Source: Chloroflexota bacterium
GTDB lineage: Bacteria; Chloroflexota; Dehalococcoidia; FW602-bin16
Assembly: GCA_004297765.1 (NCBI GenBank)
Contig: SCTZ01000137.1
Coordinates: 1 to 60,258, forward strand
Direction: 5' to 3'
DNA length: 60,258 nucleotides
This document shows, in pieces, positions 9,354-17,898 of the stretch. Within the stretch, counting starts at the first letter, position 1, and every line of letters starts with the position of its first letter. The position numbers and the translations under genes are program-made. Below the pieces are notes generated by a model that saw only the letters and a program-made list of their open reading frames with translations, ran no database searches and was not told the origin of the DNA.

Positions 9354-9458
9354 AAACAGGCGTGGGATCCCCATCGCGAACGTTGGGTGATTTCACGCCG
9401 GCTATCGTGCTCGTGCCGCAGTCGCTTCTGAGTTCTATCTTTGGCACTAGCCGAGGCA

Positions 9459-10244
9459 CTAGCCGTACCGTACCAGCAGAAGCCCGAGCTCATAGAGCAG
9501 AATCAGCGGGCCGGCAACGAAAAGCTGGTTGATCGGGTCGAAGGTTGGCGTGATGATGGCGCCAAGGACGAAAGCTACCACGTAGGCATACCGCCGAAAC
9601 CGCGCCAGCTTCTGATAGTTGACCAGGTGTAGCTTGCCCAGGAAATACATCGTCACAGGAGTCTCGAACGCTATGCCGATCCAGAAGAGCAGACGCGTCA
9701 CTACCGAGATGTAGTTTCCGATCCGGATCTGTGGCTGCGCGATCTCTGAGCCGAAGTTCAGCAGGAACTTGATCGCGGGTGGCAGCAGCACGTAGTAGCC
9801 GAAGGCAACGCCAACAAAGAAGGAGATGGCTATGGCCGGCAGGAGCCGCAGCGCGTAGCTTCGCTCCCGGCGCGTCATGGCCGGGAGCACAAATCCAACG
9901 ATCTCGTAGATCAGAATCGGCGAAGCTAGAATCAACCCGGCGTAGAGCGCCACCTTGAAGTAGGCGCCCAACATCTCGGTCACCTCGATGAAGACGGGCT
10001 TGATGCCACCCGCCGGCACCAGAAGGAACTCGAAGATCTGTCGCGCAAAGACGAATGAGATACCGGTTGTGACGGCTGTCGCCAACGTGGCGCGGATAAG
10101 CCGCGTCCGAAGTTCAGCCAAATGCTCCAGGACCGTGAGCTTGTCTTCGTTCTCAGAGCCTTGTTCGGGAGCGATCCTGTTCTGCCGATTGGCTAGGATG
10201 ACTCCCGCTCCCCGCAACACGCCCAGTACGTTCATTCCCCACAT
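9459..10244 (-). CDS. tatC: Sec-independent protein translocase TatC
   Basis: The membrane receptor of the twin-arginine translocase, which recognises RR signal peptides and, with TatA/TatB, exports folded proteins. The 261-residue protein has six predicted membrane helices, the N-terminal signature LEHLAELRTRL (residues 38-48), a conserved glutamate near ILASPILIYEI, and the periplasmic-loop motif TPTFDPINQ near the end. The N-terminus extends about 30 residues beyond the usual start; ATG 10235 is an alternative. No tatA is next to it. The gene lies downstream of acpP and nusB on the same strand, about 70 bp away. Confidence 0.93.
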   Translation of the reverse strand: MWGMNVLGVLRGAGVILANRQNRIAPEQGSENEDKLTVLEHLAELRTRLIRATLATAVTTGISFVFARQIFEFLLVPAGGIKPVFIEVTEMLGAYFKVALYAGLILASPILIYEIVGFVLPAMTRRERSYALRLLPAIAISFFVGVAFGYYVLLPPAIKFLLNFGSEIAQPQIRIGNYISVVTRLLFWIGIAFETPVTMYFLGKLHLVNYQKLARFRRYAYVVAFVLGAIITPTFDPINQLFVAGPLILLYELGLLLVRYG

Positions 10245-10316
10245 GCCCTAGTTGGGGCCACCGCCATATCCGTCACCTGTGTCGCCCTCGCGAAACCAGG
10301 CAGGTCGTACCCCGGA

Positions 10317-10580
10317 TTAGTCCTCGTCCTCGATCCCGTGGTCCTTGATGTAGTCCACGGCATCCTGAACCGTCACGATTTTCTCGGCATCCTCGTCCGA
10401 GATCTCGAGCACCTTGCCGTCCTGGCTGAATTCTTCTTCCAATGACATGATCAGTTCGACCAGGTCGAGAGAGTCGGCGTTTAAATCATCGACAAATGAA
10501 GCGCTGGGCACCACGTCTTCCTCATCGACACCCAATTGCTCCATGACGATCTTCTTCACGCGTTCGAAGACCGTTGACAT
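10317..10580 (-). CDS. acpP: Acyl carrier protein
   Basis: The carrier of growing acyl chains in type II fatty acid synthesis. An 87-residue acidic protein with the phosphopantetheine attachment site NADSLDLVE, serine 37. I chose ATG 10580 because it matches the family start ([12 protein letters not shown]) and AAGGAGGA lies upstream; the longer open frame to 10679 overlaps nusB and adds non-conserved residues. It sits between nusB and tatC, close to accC, fabG, fabD and fabK, consistent with a fatty-acid-synthesis cluster. Confidence 0.95.
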   Translation of the reverse strand: MSTVFERVKKIVMEQLGVDEEDVVPSASFVDDLNADSLDLVELIMSLEEEFSQDGKVLEISDEDAEKIVTVQDAVDYIKDHGIEDED

Positions 10581-10605
10581 ACTTCGTGCATCCTCCTTCA
10601 TCGAA

Positions 10606-11049
10606 TCATTCTGGCTCGGGAGACTCGTCGGCTTCTGCCCGATGGCGCAGGCTCTCGCTGACCGAGCCCAGCACACCATTCACGAAGCGAGCCGAGTTCT
10701 CGCCGCCAAAAGCTTTCGCTAGCTCAACAGCCTCATTGATTGCCGCCTTCGTTGGCACCTTATTATCGAATAGAATCTCATAAATTGCAAGGCGCAGAAT
10801 GTTCTTGTCGATCTTCGCCATCTGTGGGAGCGGCCAGCTTGGAGCCGTCTTCTCGATCAGCGCGTCGATCTCATTAAGATGGCACAGTGCGCCCTCCACC
10901 AGCGCCGCGGCAAAGGTGGCACCTTCCCCGTTCAGAGCCGACGACTCTGTATTGCGCTGCAGCGTCTCCTGAAGGGGATGCCCCACTGCGTCTATCTCGT
11001 ACAATGTTTGTAGGGCAGCAATACGCGCCTTACGCCTTATGCCGGCCAT
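10606..11049 (-). CDS. nusB: Transcription antitermination factor NusB
   Basis: NusB with NusE (S10) binds boxA RNA and supports antitermination of rRNA operons. The 147-residue helical protein shows the family start [16 protein letters not shown] and the C-terminal motif [19 protein letters not shown]...[10 protein letters not shown]. Length is normal. Twenty-five bases separate it from acpP downstream; the 189 bp between it and accC hold no gene. Confidence 0.95.
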   Translation of the reverse strand: MAGIRRKARIAALQTLYEIDAVGHPLQETLQRNTESSALNGEGATFAAALVEGALCHLNEIDALIEKTAPSWPLPQMAKIDKNILRLAIYEILFDNKVPTKAAINEAVELAKAFGGENSARFVNGVLGSVSESLRHRAEADESPEPE

Positions 11050-11238
11050 ATGTAGATGCCCCCACCACTCCCATCCCCGCCGACCCGCTCACGTCGCGAT
11101 GGCCGTGTGTCCATCACCAGGGCTTAGCCCGCAAAGACCGGGCCGGTGCGTCCCCTCCGCTGCAGCCATACCAGTGGAGGTGGCCGATATCACGGTCCCC
11201 GTGTCCTTTGGCGTAATGCGCCCACGAGCCAGGTAGAA

Positions 11239-12576
11239 TCAGAGGTAGCTTTCCACGAGATTGATATTCGTGCGGCCGTTAAGAAAGGCCGCGTCTTTCA
11301 GAAGACGTTGGTGGAACGGTCGCGTGGTCTTTACACCGTTAAGGACAAGCTCGTCCAACGCCCGATCCATCCGCAGGATGGCCTCGTGCCTTGTACCACC
11401 CCAGGCGATCACTTTGGCCAGCAACGAATCGTACTCCGGCGCCAGTTGGTACCCAGGATACAGATGGGACTCCACGCGAATGCCCGGTCCCCCACAAGGT
11501 ACGTACTCTCGGATGGTCCCAATATCGGGGAGAAACGCCCGCTCGGGATCCTCGGCGTTAATGCGACACTCGATGGCATGTCCGTTCATTCTGACATCTT
11601 CCTGAGCCAGCCCCAGGGGCTCACCGGAGGCCAGCCGAATCTGCCACTTGGCGATGTCGACGCCGGTCACCATCTCCGTTATCGGATGTTCTACCTGAAT
11701 GCGCATGTTCATCTCAATGAAGTAGAAGCGGGCATCGCTGTCCACCAGGAATTCAAATGTCCCGACGCCGGCGTACTGGATCGCTCTAGCCCCGCTCACA
11801 GCCGCCTGTCCCAGCTCATTACGCAGCGTCTCGCTGACGGCCGGGCTTGGGGTCTCCTCGAGGATCTTCTGGTGACGCCGCTGCAGCGAGCATTCGCGCT
11901 CGCCCAGGTGAATCACCCGCCCAGCGCTGTCAGCCAGAATCTGGATCTCGATGTGGCGCGCACCCGTCAGACATTTCTCGACGTAGAGTTCCGAACGCCC
12001 GAAGGCGGTCTCCGACTCCACCTGTGCCAACGGATACAGGCGCAGCATCTCAGCGTCGTTGTGCACCAGACGCATGCCCTTGCCCCCGCCGCCGTTCACG
12101 GCCTTGACCAGAACGGGGTAGCCAATCGCGGCGGCAAGCTCGCGAGCCTCCACCACACTGGCTACCGGTTCCTCACTACCCGGAAGGACGGGCAGTCCCG
12201 CTTGCCGCATTAGGTAGCGCGCCCGTGCCTTGCTGCCCATCTCCTCCAGAATCGCTGGCGGTGGTCCAATGAACGTTAATCCGTAGCTGTCACAGATCTC
12301 GGCCACATACGGGTTCTCGGACAAGAAGCCATAGCCCGGATGGATCGCCTCGCAGTCGGTGACCAGGGCCGCGCTGACGATGTTCGGGATGTTCAAATAG
12401 CTCTGGCTGATGGCGGCTGGACCAATGCAGATGGACTCGTCTGCCAGTCTTACCGGCAGGCTGTCGCGGTCGCGCTCGCTATAGGCCACCACCGCTCGTA
12501 CCCCGAGCTCGCGGCAAGCCCGCAGAATGCGCAGGGCGATCTCTCCACGATTCGCGATCAGAATCTTACGGAACAC
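11239..12576 (-). CDS. accC: Acetyl-CoA carboxylase, biotin carboxylase subunit
   Basis: Carboxylates biotin on the carrier protein with ATP and bicarbonate, the first half-reaction of malonyl-CoA synthesis. The 445-residue protein has the biotin carboxylase N-terminal domain (ILIANRGEIALR), an ATP-grasp domain with the glycine loop VNGGGGKGMR, catalytic EMNMRIQVEHPITE, and the C-terminal domain with AFLPDIGTI. The GTG start at 12576 shares one base with the fabG TAG stop, so translation is probably coupled. The carboxyltransferase is the fused gene at 2303-4147; accB is missing from the window. Confidence 0.95.
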   Translation of the reverse strand: MFRKILIANRGEIALRILRACRELGVRAVVAYSERDRDSLPVRLADESICIGPAAISQSYLNIPNIVSAALVTDCEAIHPGYGFLSENPYVAEICDSYGLTFIGPPPAILEEMGSKARARYLMRQAGLPVLPGSEEPVASVVEARELAAAIGYPVLVKAVNGGGGKGMRLVHNDAEMLRLYPLAQVESETAFGRSELYVEKCLTGARHIEIQILADSAGRVIHLGERECSLQRRHQKILEETPSPAVSETLRNELGQAAVSGARAIQYAGVGTFEFLVDSDARFYFIEMNMRIQVEHPITEMVTGVDIAKWQIRLASGEPLGLAQEDVRMNGHAIECRINAEDPERAFLPDIGTIREYVPCGGPGIRVESHLYPGYQLAPEYDSLLAKVIAWGGTRHEAILRMDRALDELVLNGVKTTRPFHQRLLKDAAFLNGRTNINLVESYL

Positions 12577-13337
12577 TAGGCCATCACCATGCCACCGTCC
12601 ACGTTGAGCACCTGCCCGGTGACATAGGCGGCCAGGTCCGAGGCGAGGAAGACCACTGGACCAGCCACATCCTCAGGCTTGCCAAAACGGCTGAACGGGA
12701 TCTGGCGCAAGACTTCCTGGCGCGTCTGCTCGGGAAGCGCGCGGGTCATGTCTGTGTCGATGAAGCCAGGGGCCACCGCGTTCGCCGTGATCCCTCGGGT
12801 TGCCACCTCGCGTGCCACGGACTTGGTAAACGCGATCAAGCCCCCTTTGGCCGCGGCGTAGTTGCTCTGACCAGGATTGCCTACCACGCCCACTATGCTG
12901 GCCACGCTAATGATGCGTCCCCAGCGTTGCTTCAGCATGGGCTTCATGGCCGCCTTTGTGCAGAAAAACGCGCCACGTAGGTTCGTGTCTAGCACAATGT
13001 CCCAGTCGTCATTGTTCAGCCGCAGCAGCAGGGTATCTCTGGTCACCCCCGCGTTGTTCACCAGAATGTCCAGACGCCCAAACTTGGATACGGCCGCCTC
13101 GATCAGATGCCGCGCCTCGTCCGGCTGAGAAATATCGGCTTTCACCGCGATAGCTTGAAGCCCCTCCGCTGACAATGTGCCGACAAGATCGTTGGCCTGC
13201 TCGTCGCTGTGTGTGTAATTGACAACCACGGCCGCGCTATGCTGCGCCAGCCGCGTAGCGATCGCACGCCCGATGCCACGCGAAGAGCCGGTCACCACGG
13301 CCACGCGGCCGGAAAGATCCAGATCCACTCTGCTCAT
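12576..13337 (-). CDS. fabG: 3-oxoacyl-ACP reductase FabG
   Basis: An NADPH-dependent short-chain dehydrogenase that reduces 3-oxoacyl-ACP in each elongation cycle. About 253 residues from ATG 13337 (MSRVDLDLSG); the frame is open to 13364 but the extra nine residues are not conserved. Motifs: cofactor loop TGSSRGIGRA, NNAG, catalytic Ser (SVASIVG), YAAAKGG tyrosine-lysine pair, and the C-terminal DGGMVMA. It lies between fabD (stop 7 bp upstream) and accC (1-bp overlap). Confidence 0.95.
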   Translation of the reverse strand: MSRVDLDLSGRVAVVTGSSRGIGRAIATRLAQHSAAVVVNYTHSDEQANDLVGTLSAEGLQAIAVKADISQPDEARHLIEAAVSKFGRLDILVNNAGVTRDTLLLRLNNDDWDIVLDTNLRGAFFCTKAAMKPMLKQRWGRIISVASIVGVVGNPGQSNYAAAKGGLIAFTKSVAREVATRGITANAVAPGFIDTDMTRALPEQTRQEVLRQIPFSRFGKPEDVAGPVVFLASDLAAYVTGQVLNVDGGMVMA

Positions 13338-13344
13338 CCTATTC

Positions 13345-14316
13345 CTACCGTGGCACCAGCGCATCCAGGCTGCTGATGCTTTCCACGCTGGCCTCCTTGG
13401 TAATACGCTTGATGAGCCCGCCCAGCACCTGTCCGGGCCCGAACTCTACGAACGTCTCGATCCCCTCGCGTACCATGCACTCGACCGAGCGATGCCACTG
13501 GACCGGCGCACACAGTTGCTCGATCAACTCCGTCCTGACGCCATCGGCATCGGTGATGGGACTTGCCGATGCGTTGGCAATGAGCGGTACCTGCGCGGCC
13601 CTGACCTCTACCGAGGCTACGGCCTCGCGCAGACCGTCGGCTGCGGGCTGCATGACCGGCGAGTGAAATGCACCGCTCACTTTGAGTGGAACCACTCGCT
13701 TCGCACCGCGAGACTTCAGCAGGTCGGTTGCAGCCCTCAATCCGTCCAGCGTGCCACTGATGACGATCTGCCCGGGTCCGTTGAGATTGGCGATCTGGAC
13801 GACCATCTGCGGTCCGTCGCGCGAGACCTCGACGCAGGCCGCGTGGATGGACTCCTCGTCCAGTCCCATTACGGCCGCCATGCCACTGGGCTGGCGCTCC
13901 CCAGATTCCTGCATCAAGCGACCACGCTCTTGTACCAGCCGGACGGCCGTCTCAAAGGACAGTGAGCCGGCGGCAACCAGAGCTGTGTATTCTCCCAGGC
14001 TATGCCCAGCGACGAAGCGTGGGTGCAGCGGCGCTCCGTAGACGTCCTCGAAGACTCGCAAATAGGCAATGCTGGTTGTCAGAATGGCCGGCTGCGTGTT
14101 GACGGTTCTTGTTAGCTCGTCCTCCGGTCCCTCAAAACACAGTCGGGACAGAGAAAAACCGAGGGCCTGGTCGGCCCGCGCGAAGATCTCCCTGGCCGCG
14201 TCAAACTGTTGGAACAGATCCCGACCCATTCCCACGGCCTGCGCGCCCTGTCCAGGAAACACCAACGCGATGGCGCGCTCGCCCAGCCGGAGGCCTTGAT
14301 CTGAGGGATCAGGCAT
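13345..14316 (-). CDS. fabD: Malonyl-CoA:ACP transacylase FabD
   Basis: Transfers the malonyl group from CoA to ACP. About 323 residues from ATG 14316, with the oxyanion motif VFPGQGAQ (residues 19-26), the nucleophile motif GHSLGEY (serine 106), the catalytic histidine in SGAFHSPVM, and the late Q in FVEFGPGQVL. I prefer ATG 14316 to 14352 because the extra residues are not family-like. The first 8 bases overlap the 3' end of fabK, indicating translational coupling. Confidence 0.95.
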   Translation of the reverse strand: MPDPSDQGLRLGERAIALVFPGQGAQAVGMGRDLFQQFDAAREIFARADQALGFSLSRLCFEGPEDELTRTVNTQPAILTTSIAYLRVFEDVYGAPLHPRFVAGHSLGEYTALVAAGSLSFETAVRLVQERGRLMQESGERQPSGMAAVMGLDEESIHAACVEVSRDGPQMVVQIANLNGPGQIVISGTLDGLRAATDLLKSRGAKRVVPLKVSGAFHSPVMQPAADGLREAVASVEVRAAQVPLIANASASPITDADGVRTELIEQLCAPVQWHRSVECMVREGIETFVEFGPGQVLGGLIKRITKEASVESISSLDALVPR

Positions 14317-15268
14317 GCGCGGCCTCCCTCGGTATGGTTGATAGCTGACCAATCAAGGCCTCGGCCTCCGAGAGAACTTCGGCTATGATCGCCGTGACTG
14401 GCTTAATATCGTTGATCAATCCGCAGCACTGGCCGGCCATCAGGGAGCCCATCTCCACGTCCCCCTCAACCACGGCCAGCCTCAACTTCCCAGCGCCGAA
14501 CTCCTCGAGCTCGCTGGCCGGCCGCCCAGCCTTCTCCATCTCCACGAAGCGCCGGGTCATCTTGTTCTCCAGCGCTCGCACCGGATGCCCGAGCGTCGTG
14601 CCGCTCACGACAGTGGCTCGATCTTTGGCCTGCACGACTTTGGCCTTGAAGTTCTGGTGCGCGATGCACTCCTCTGAGCAGAGGAACCGGGTTCCCATCT
14701 GCACTCCCTGTGCCCCGAGGGCCAGTGCCGCGACAAAGCCTCGCCCGTCCGCGATTCCGCCAGCCCCGATAACCGGCACCTTCACCGCATCGACAACCTG
14801 GGGTACCAGCACCAGTGTGGTAGTCTCGCCGACGTGGCCGCCAGACTCGGTGCCCTCAGCCACGACCGCGTCAATCCCGTACCGCTCCAGGCGCCGAGCC
14901 AGCGCCACACTGGCTACGACGGGAATCACTTTCAGACCGCGCTCTTTGAAGCGTGGCACCAGCGGTCCAGGATTGCCCGCTCCGGTCACGACCACCGGTA
15001 CCCTCTCTTCATAGACGACGTCCACGCATTCCCGTGCAAACGGCGACAGGAGCATCACGTTCACGCCAAACGGCTTCTCCGTTCTTTCGCGGATGGCGCG
15101 GATTTGGTCACGGAGCCAATCGGGTGGGGCATTCCCAGCACCGATGATGCCGAGCGCCCCGGCGTTGGACACAGCAGCAGCTAGCTCGGCTGTACCCGCC
15201 CAGGCCATCCCGCCTTGCAGAATGGGGTATTCGATCCCCAGCAGGTCGCAGATCGGGGTGCGGATCAC
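14309..15268 (-). CDS. fabK: Enoyl-ACP reductase II FabK-like flavoprotein (2-nitropropane dioxygenase family)
   Basis: A 319-residue FMN-dependent TIM-barrel protein. The start IRTPICDLLGIEYPILQGGM, the loop EGTESGGHVG, the phosphate-binding GAGGIADGRG and GAQGVQMGTRF are typical of FabK, which carries out the last reduction of the fatty acid elongation cycle using NAD(P)H. Nitronate monooxygenase is the alternative for this superfamily, but position directly before fabD-fabG-accC and absence of fabI in the window favour FabK. The GTG start has GGAGG nine bases upstream. The 3' end overlaps fabD by 8 bp. Confidence 0.88.
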   Translation of the reverse strand: MIRTPICDLLGIEYPILQGGMAWAGTAELAAAVSNAGALGIIGAGNAPPDWLRDQIRAIRERTEKPFGVNVMLLSPFARECVDVVYEERVPVVVTGAGNPGPLVPRFKERGLKVIPVVASVALARRLERYGIDAVVAEGTESGGHVGETTTLVLVPQVVDAVKVPVIGAGGIADGRGFVAALALGAQGVQMGTRFLCSEECIAHQNFKAKVVQAKDRATVVSGTTLGHPVRALENKMTRRFVEMEKAGRPASELEEFGAGKLRLAVVEGDVEMGSLMAGQCCGLINDIKPVTAIIAEVLSEAEALIGQLSTIPREAAHA

Positions 15269-15408
15269 TTAGCGAACCTCCAGACAAGCAAGAAAACCGA
15301 TGAAACACTGAAAAAGCCCATCCCCGCTTCCATCGCTCCCCGGCTTTCCCTATTGCTCGTGCACCTTATTCGTTTATGGCCTATCATTCGCTCACGCCCC
15401 TATTACAC

Positions 15409-15468
15409 GTAGTGGCGGACGGCTCTGTCCGCCATGGGGGCGAGGCGGACAGAGCCGTCCGCCACTAC
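15409..15468. repeat. Perfect 25-bp inverted repeat between rpmF and fabK
   Basis: Arms 15409-15433 and 15444-15468 are exact reverse complements (GTAGTGGCGGACGGCTCTG...), separated by ten bases. RNA from either strand would fold into a very stable hairpin. No T-run follows, so it is not a classical terminator, although it could limit readthrough from rpmF into fabK. A partial relative with GTAGTGGCGGACCG...GTGTCCGCC lies just before mfd at about 28053-28079. It accounts for the 218-bp gap 15269-15486. Confidence 0.85.
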
Positions 15469-15486
15469 GAAGGGAATCTGAACGCT

Positions 15487-15684
15487 CTAGGCTTCCTTCT
15501 TCTTGGGTGCTTTCTGCTCGATCACGGTCCGCCCCCGGAAGGTGCCGCAGACCGGACAAACATGATGCGGTCGCCGCATGTTGTGGCACTGTGGACACGG
15601 CACCAGGCCGGTCAGGACCAGATGATCGTGGCTTCGGCGTTTGCCCTGCCGAGCCTTGGGGTACTTTCTCTTTGGAACTGCCAC
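15487..15684 (-). CDS. rpmF: 50S ribosomal protein L32
   Basis: A small zinc-ribbon ribosomal protein. The 65-residue chain starts MAVPKRKYPKARQGKRR, the hallmark of L32, and has two CxxC pairs (PCPQCH and VCPVCG), so this is the zinc-binding form. The lysine-rich tail KAPKKKEA is typical. It follows yceD by 17 bp on the same strand, a pairing conserved in many bacteria together with fatty acid synthesis genes. Confidence 0.97.
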   Translation of the reverse strand: MAVPKRKYPKARQGKRRSHDHLVLTGLVPCPQCHNMRRPHHVCPVCGTFRGRTVIEQKAPKKKEA

Positions 15685-15701
15685 AGTTAAGGGACTCCTT
15701 T

Positions 15702-16235
15702 CTACGCTGGCTGATCGCCCGCGGCTTTGAGTTGCTCCAGGATGCTGAGACGGGAGTCAATCGCCTCCTGACCGCAACCCACATGCTCCAGACCGAGCTC
15801 TCGGCCGCATTGGGGGCAGAGACCGGGACAATCGGGCCGACAGAGCGGCTTCATGGACAGGGCGAGCGTGCCGTACTGGCGAACCGCTTCGCTCAGGTCA
15901 AGTGTGTGCCGCTCGTCGATACTGAATTGCCCCTCCTCTTCGGGAACGTCAACTTGGATTGGCATGCCGGTGGTTACATCGACCCGTTGTAGGTACTCCT
16001 CATCGATTTCCAGCTCGATAGGGTAGACGATGGGCTTCAGACACCGGCTGCAGGTGCCACGAGCCGTTCCCGTGAGATGCGTGCGCACGTAAATGCCGCG
16101 GCGCGTTCGCACGAGGTGGACGGGCCCGCTGATCGTAAGGACTCCTTCTTCCTCAGGCTCGAATTTCTCGTCGATCTGATGGTCGCGCTTGGCTCCCACT
16201 GTCTCCTTGAGGAGCTGCGCAACATTGAATTGCAT
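15702..16235 (-). CDS. yceD: DUF177 / YceD family protein
   Basis: A 177-residue protein with the YceD signature: GTCSRCLKPIVYPIELEIDEEY near residues 60-80, and late cysteines CRPDCPGLCPQCGREL that may bind zinc. YceD is conserved next to rpmF and is linked to 23S rRNA accumulation in E. coli and plants. The exact biochemical role is not settled. Gene order coaD - coiled coil - yceD - rpmF - fab genes supports the call. Confidence 0.9.
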   Translation of the reverse strand: MQFNVAQLLKETVGAKRDHQIDEKFEPEEEGVLTISGPVHLVRTRRGIYVRTHLTGTARGTCSRCLKPIVYPIELEIDEEYLQRVDVTTGMPIQVDVPEEEGQFSIDERHTLDLSEAVRQYGTLALSMKPLCRPDCPGLCPQCGRELGLEHVGCGQEAIDSRLSILEQLKAAGDQPA

Positions 16236-16239
16236 CCGC

Positions 16240-16827
16240 TCATACCTCGCTTGTATCCTTTTGCAGCAGGTCTATTCCCTTGCGGACGCTAGACAAATAA
16301 CCGTTGAGTTGAGACTCGAGGCGTCGCAAAACGTCCATGCTATATTCATCCGCCTCGCGCTTGCGGATCTCCATCAGCTCATCATCTTCGGCTAGGGGAT
16401 GCCGTCCCGGCCTGCCGGCTCCGCGAATGATCTCAGCCGCGCGTCTCTCGGCCTCGCGCACGATCTCCTGAGCACGGCGCTCCGCTTCCTGCACTACTTC
16501 GTTAGTCTCGACACGCGAGCTGTATTCTCGCTCGGCGCTGGCCATGATCTGCTTGGCCTGCCCAAGGATGTTCTCTCGCTCTTGAACGAGTCGCTTCGAC
16601 TCGACGATGGCATCCGGCACGGCCATGCGTATCTTGTCGATGAGATTGAGAAGCTCATACTGGTCCAGAACGACCTTGCCGACCAGGGGTATCTTGAATC
16701 CGCTAACGACGGCGGCTTCCACCTCGTCGATGAGTTGAAGAATGTCGATCTCGGTTACCCCCTTTCCCAGCCTTGTGCCAGGCGCAAACTGGTCCGACCT
16801 GTGGGTGCTCAATCCTACATTGTCCAT
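16240..16827 (-). CDS. Coiled-coil protein between coaD and yceD, function unknown
   Basis: A 195-residue, highly charged protein with no membrane segment. The N-terminal third (DILQLIDEVEAAV) resembles the short binding region of DivIVA/ATP-synthase-b-like coiled-coil proteins. It is followed by a long heptad-rich helix with repeated AERRAQEIVREAERRA units around residues 110-135, then a C-terminal helical part. Homologues labelled ATPase or DivIVA-like are common in this position in Gram-positive-type and Chloroflexi genomes; I cannot name a function. ATG 16827 overlaps the 3' end of coaD by 13 bp. Confidence 0.8.
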   Translation of the reverse strand: MDNVGLSTHRSDQFAPGTRLGKGVTEIDILQLIDEVEAAVVSGFKIPLVGKVVLDQYELLNLIDKIRMAVPDAIVESKRLVQERENILGQAKQIMASAEREYSSRVETNEVVQEAERRAQEIVREAERRAAEIIRGAGRPGRHPLAEDDELMEIRKREADEYSMDVLRRLESQLNGYLSSVRKGIDLLQKDTSEV

Positions 16828-17336
16828 TTGCTTGTGCGCTTAGGAGCAGGCCCATCGGTCGGATGGAGAGCCTGGTTAAGCGCCACCTCCACGTGCGGCG
16901 GTACCAATCCGGTGACCGTACCACCCAGTGCCACGATCTCCTTCACGATGCTGGAGCTAAGATAGGAGTACTCCGTACTGGCGACCAGACAAACGGTCTC
17001 CAATCCGGAGACTAACTTCTTGTTCATCAAAGCCAATTGAAACTCCATGTCAAAATCCGACATGGCACGGAGACCGCGCACGATAACTTGCGCCCCCAGC
17101 TCCTGGGCGTAGGTAGCGGTGAGACCGGTGTAGGACTCCACCCGCACGTTAGGGAGCGTGGCCACGGCTCTGCGCATCAGGGCCAGTCGCTCATCCAGAC
17201 TGAAGAGCAGCGATTTCGGTGGCGAATGAAAGACCCCTACTACCAACTGATCGAACAACGGTGCAGCGCGCGTGATGATGTCCAAGTGACCATTGGTCAC
17301 GGGATCGAAACTACCGGGATAGATGGCAGATTTCAC
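16815..17336 (-). CDS. coaD: Phosphopantetheine adenylyltransferase
   Basis: Catalyses the penultimate step of coenzyme A synthesis, 4'-phosphopantetheine + ATP to dephospho-CoA. The 173-residue protein has YPGSFDPVTNGHLDII with the catalytic TxGH-type histidine, VRGLRAMSDFDMEFQ and STEYSYLSSSIVKE, all diagnostic. The start is GTG 17336, and GTGA overlaps the rsmD stop by 4 bp. The C-terminal tail runs about 10 residues longer than usual and overlaps the next gene. Confidence 0.96.
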   Translation of the reverse strand: MKSAIYPGSFDPVTNGHLDIITRAAPLFDQLVVGVFHSPPKSLLFSLDERLALMRRAVATLPNVRVESYTGLTATYAQELGAQVIVRGLRAMSDFDMEFQLALMNKKLVSGLETVCLVASTEYSYLSSSIVKEIVALGGTVTGLVPPHVEVALNQALHPTDGPAPKRTSKWTM

Positions 17337-17896
17337 AACTCACTCCAGTTGCTCCCAACGGCAAAAAACGCCAGGCAGGAATCCCCGTGCTGGCGCGACT
17401 TAATCAGCCGCAACGGTCCAACCTGCGGCGGGATCTGCACGTGGGATGAGTGTTCCAGAGCCAACACAGTCTCCGGTCCGACCCAGGCTGACATGGCAAT
17501 CTGGGTCAGTAGCGACTCCAGGTTAGCCAGGCCGTAGGGCGGGTCGGCGAGTATTATATCATACTCGCCCGGCAGAATCGAAAGGGCACGCTGAACTGTG
17601 CAACAATACACGTGGGATTGGTTCGCTGCCCGAGCCAGACCGAGGTTCTCTCGAATGGTGGCGCATGCGCCAGTGTTAGACTCGACGAAGTCGACGTGCT
17701 CGGCGCCGCGACTGAGAGCCTCGATGCCCAGCGCGCCCGTGCCGGCGAATAGATCCAGCACGCGCGACCAGGACGGGGCTATGCCTTCCATCATCTGGAA
17801 GAGGACCTCCCGCAGCAGGTCCGAGGTCGGCCGCGTTCCGCGACCACGCGGTCCCTTGAGTTGGAGACCTTTGAGGGAGCCGGCAATGATGCGCAT
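17333..17896 (-). CDS. rsmD: 16S rRNA (guanine966-N2)-methyltransferase RsmD
   Basis: An S-adenosylmethionine-dependent methyltransferase that modifies G966 in the 30S subunit. About 187 residues from ATG 17896 (MRIIAGSLKG), the conserved family start; the open frame up to 18043 overlaps the GH57 gene and is not family-like. Motifs: RPTSDLLREVLFQM, the SAM-binding LDLFAGTGALGIEALSRGA, and the catalytic DPPYG. It is the usual neighbour of coaD and overlaps its GTG start by 4 bp. Confidence 0.95.
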   Translation of the reverse strand: MRIIAGSLKGLQLKGPRGRGTRPTSDLLREVLFQMMEGIAPSWSRVLDLFAGTGALGIEALSRGAEHVDFVESNTGACATIRENLGLARAANQSHVYCCTVQRALSILPGEYDIILADPPYGLANLESLLTQIAMSAWVGPETVLALEHSSHVQIPPQVGPLRLIKSRQHGDSCLAFFAVGSNWSEL

Positions 17897-17898
17897 GC

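Noticed and set aside
11146-12213. 355-codon plus-strand frame opposite accC
   Set aside because: Antisense of biotin carboxylase with no recognisable motif.
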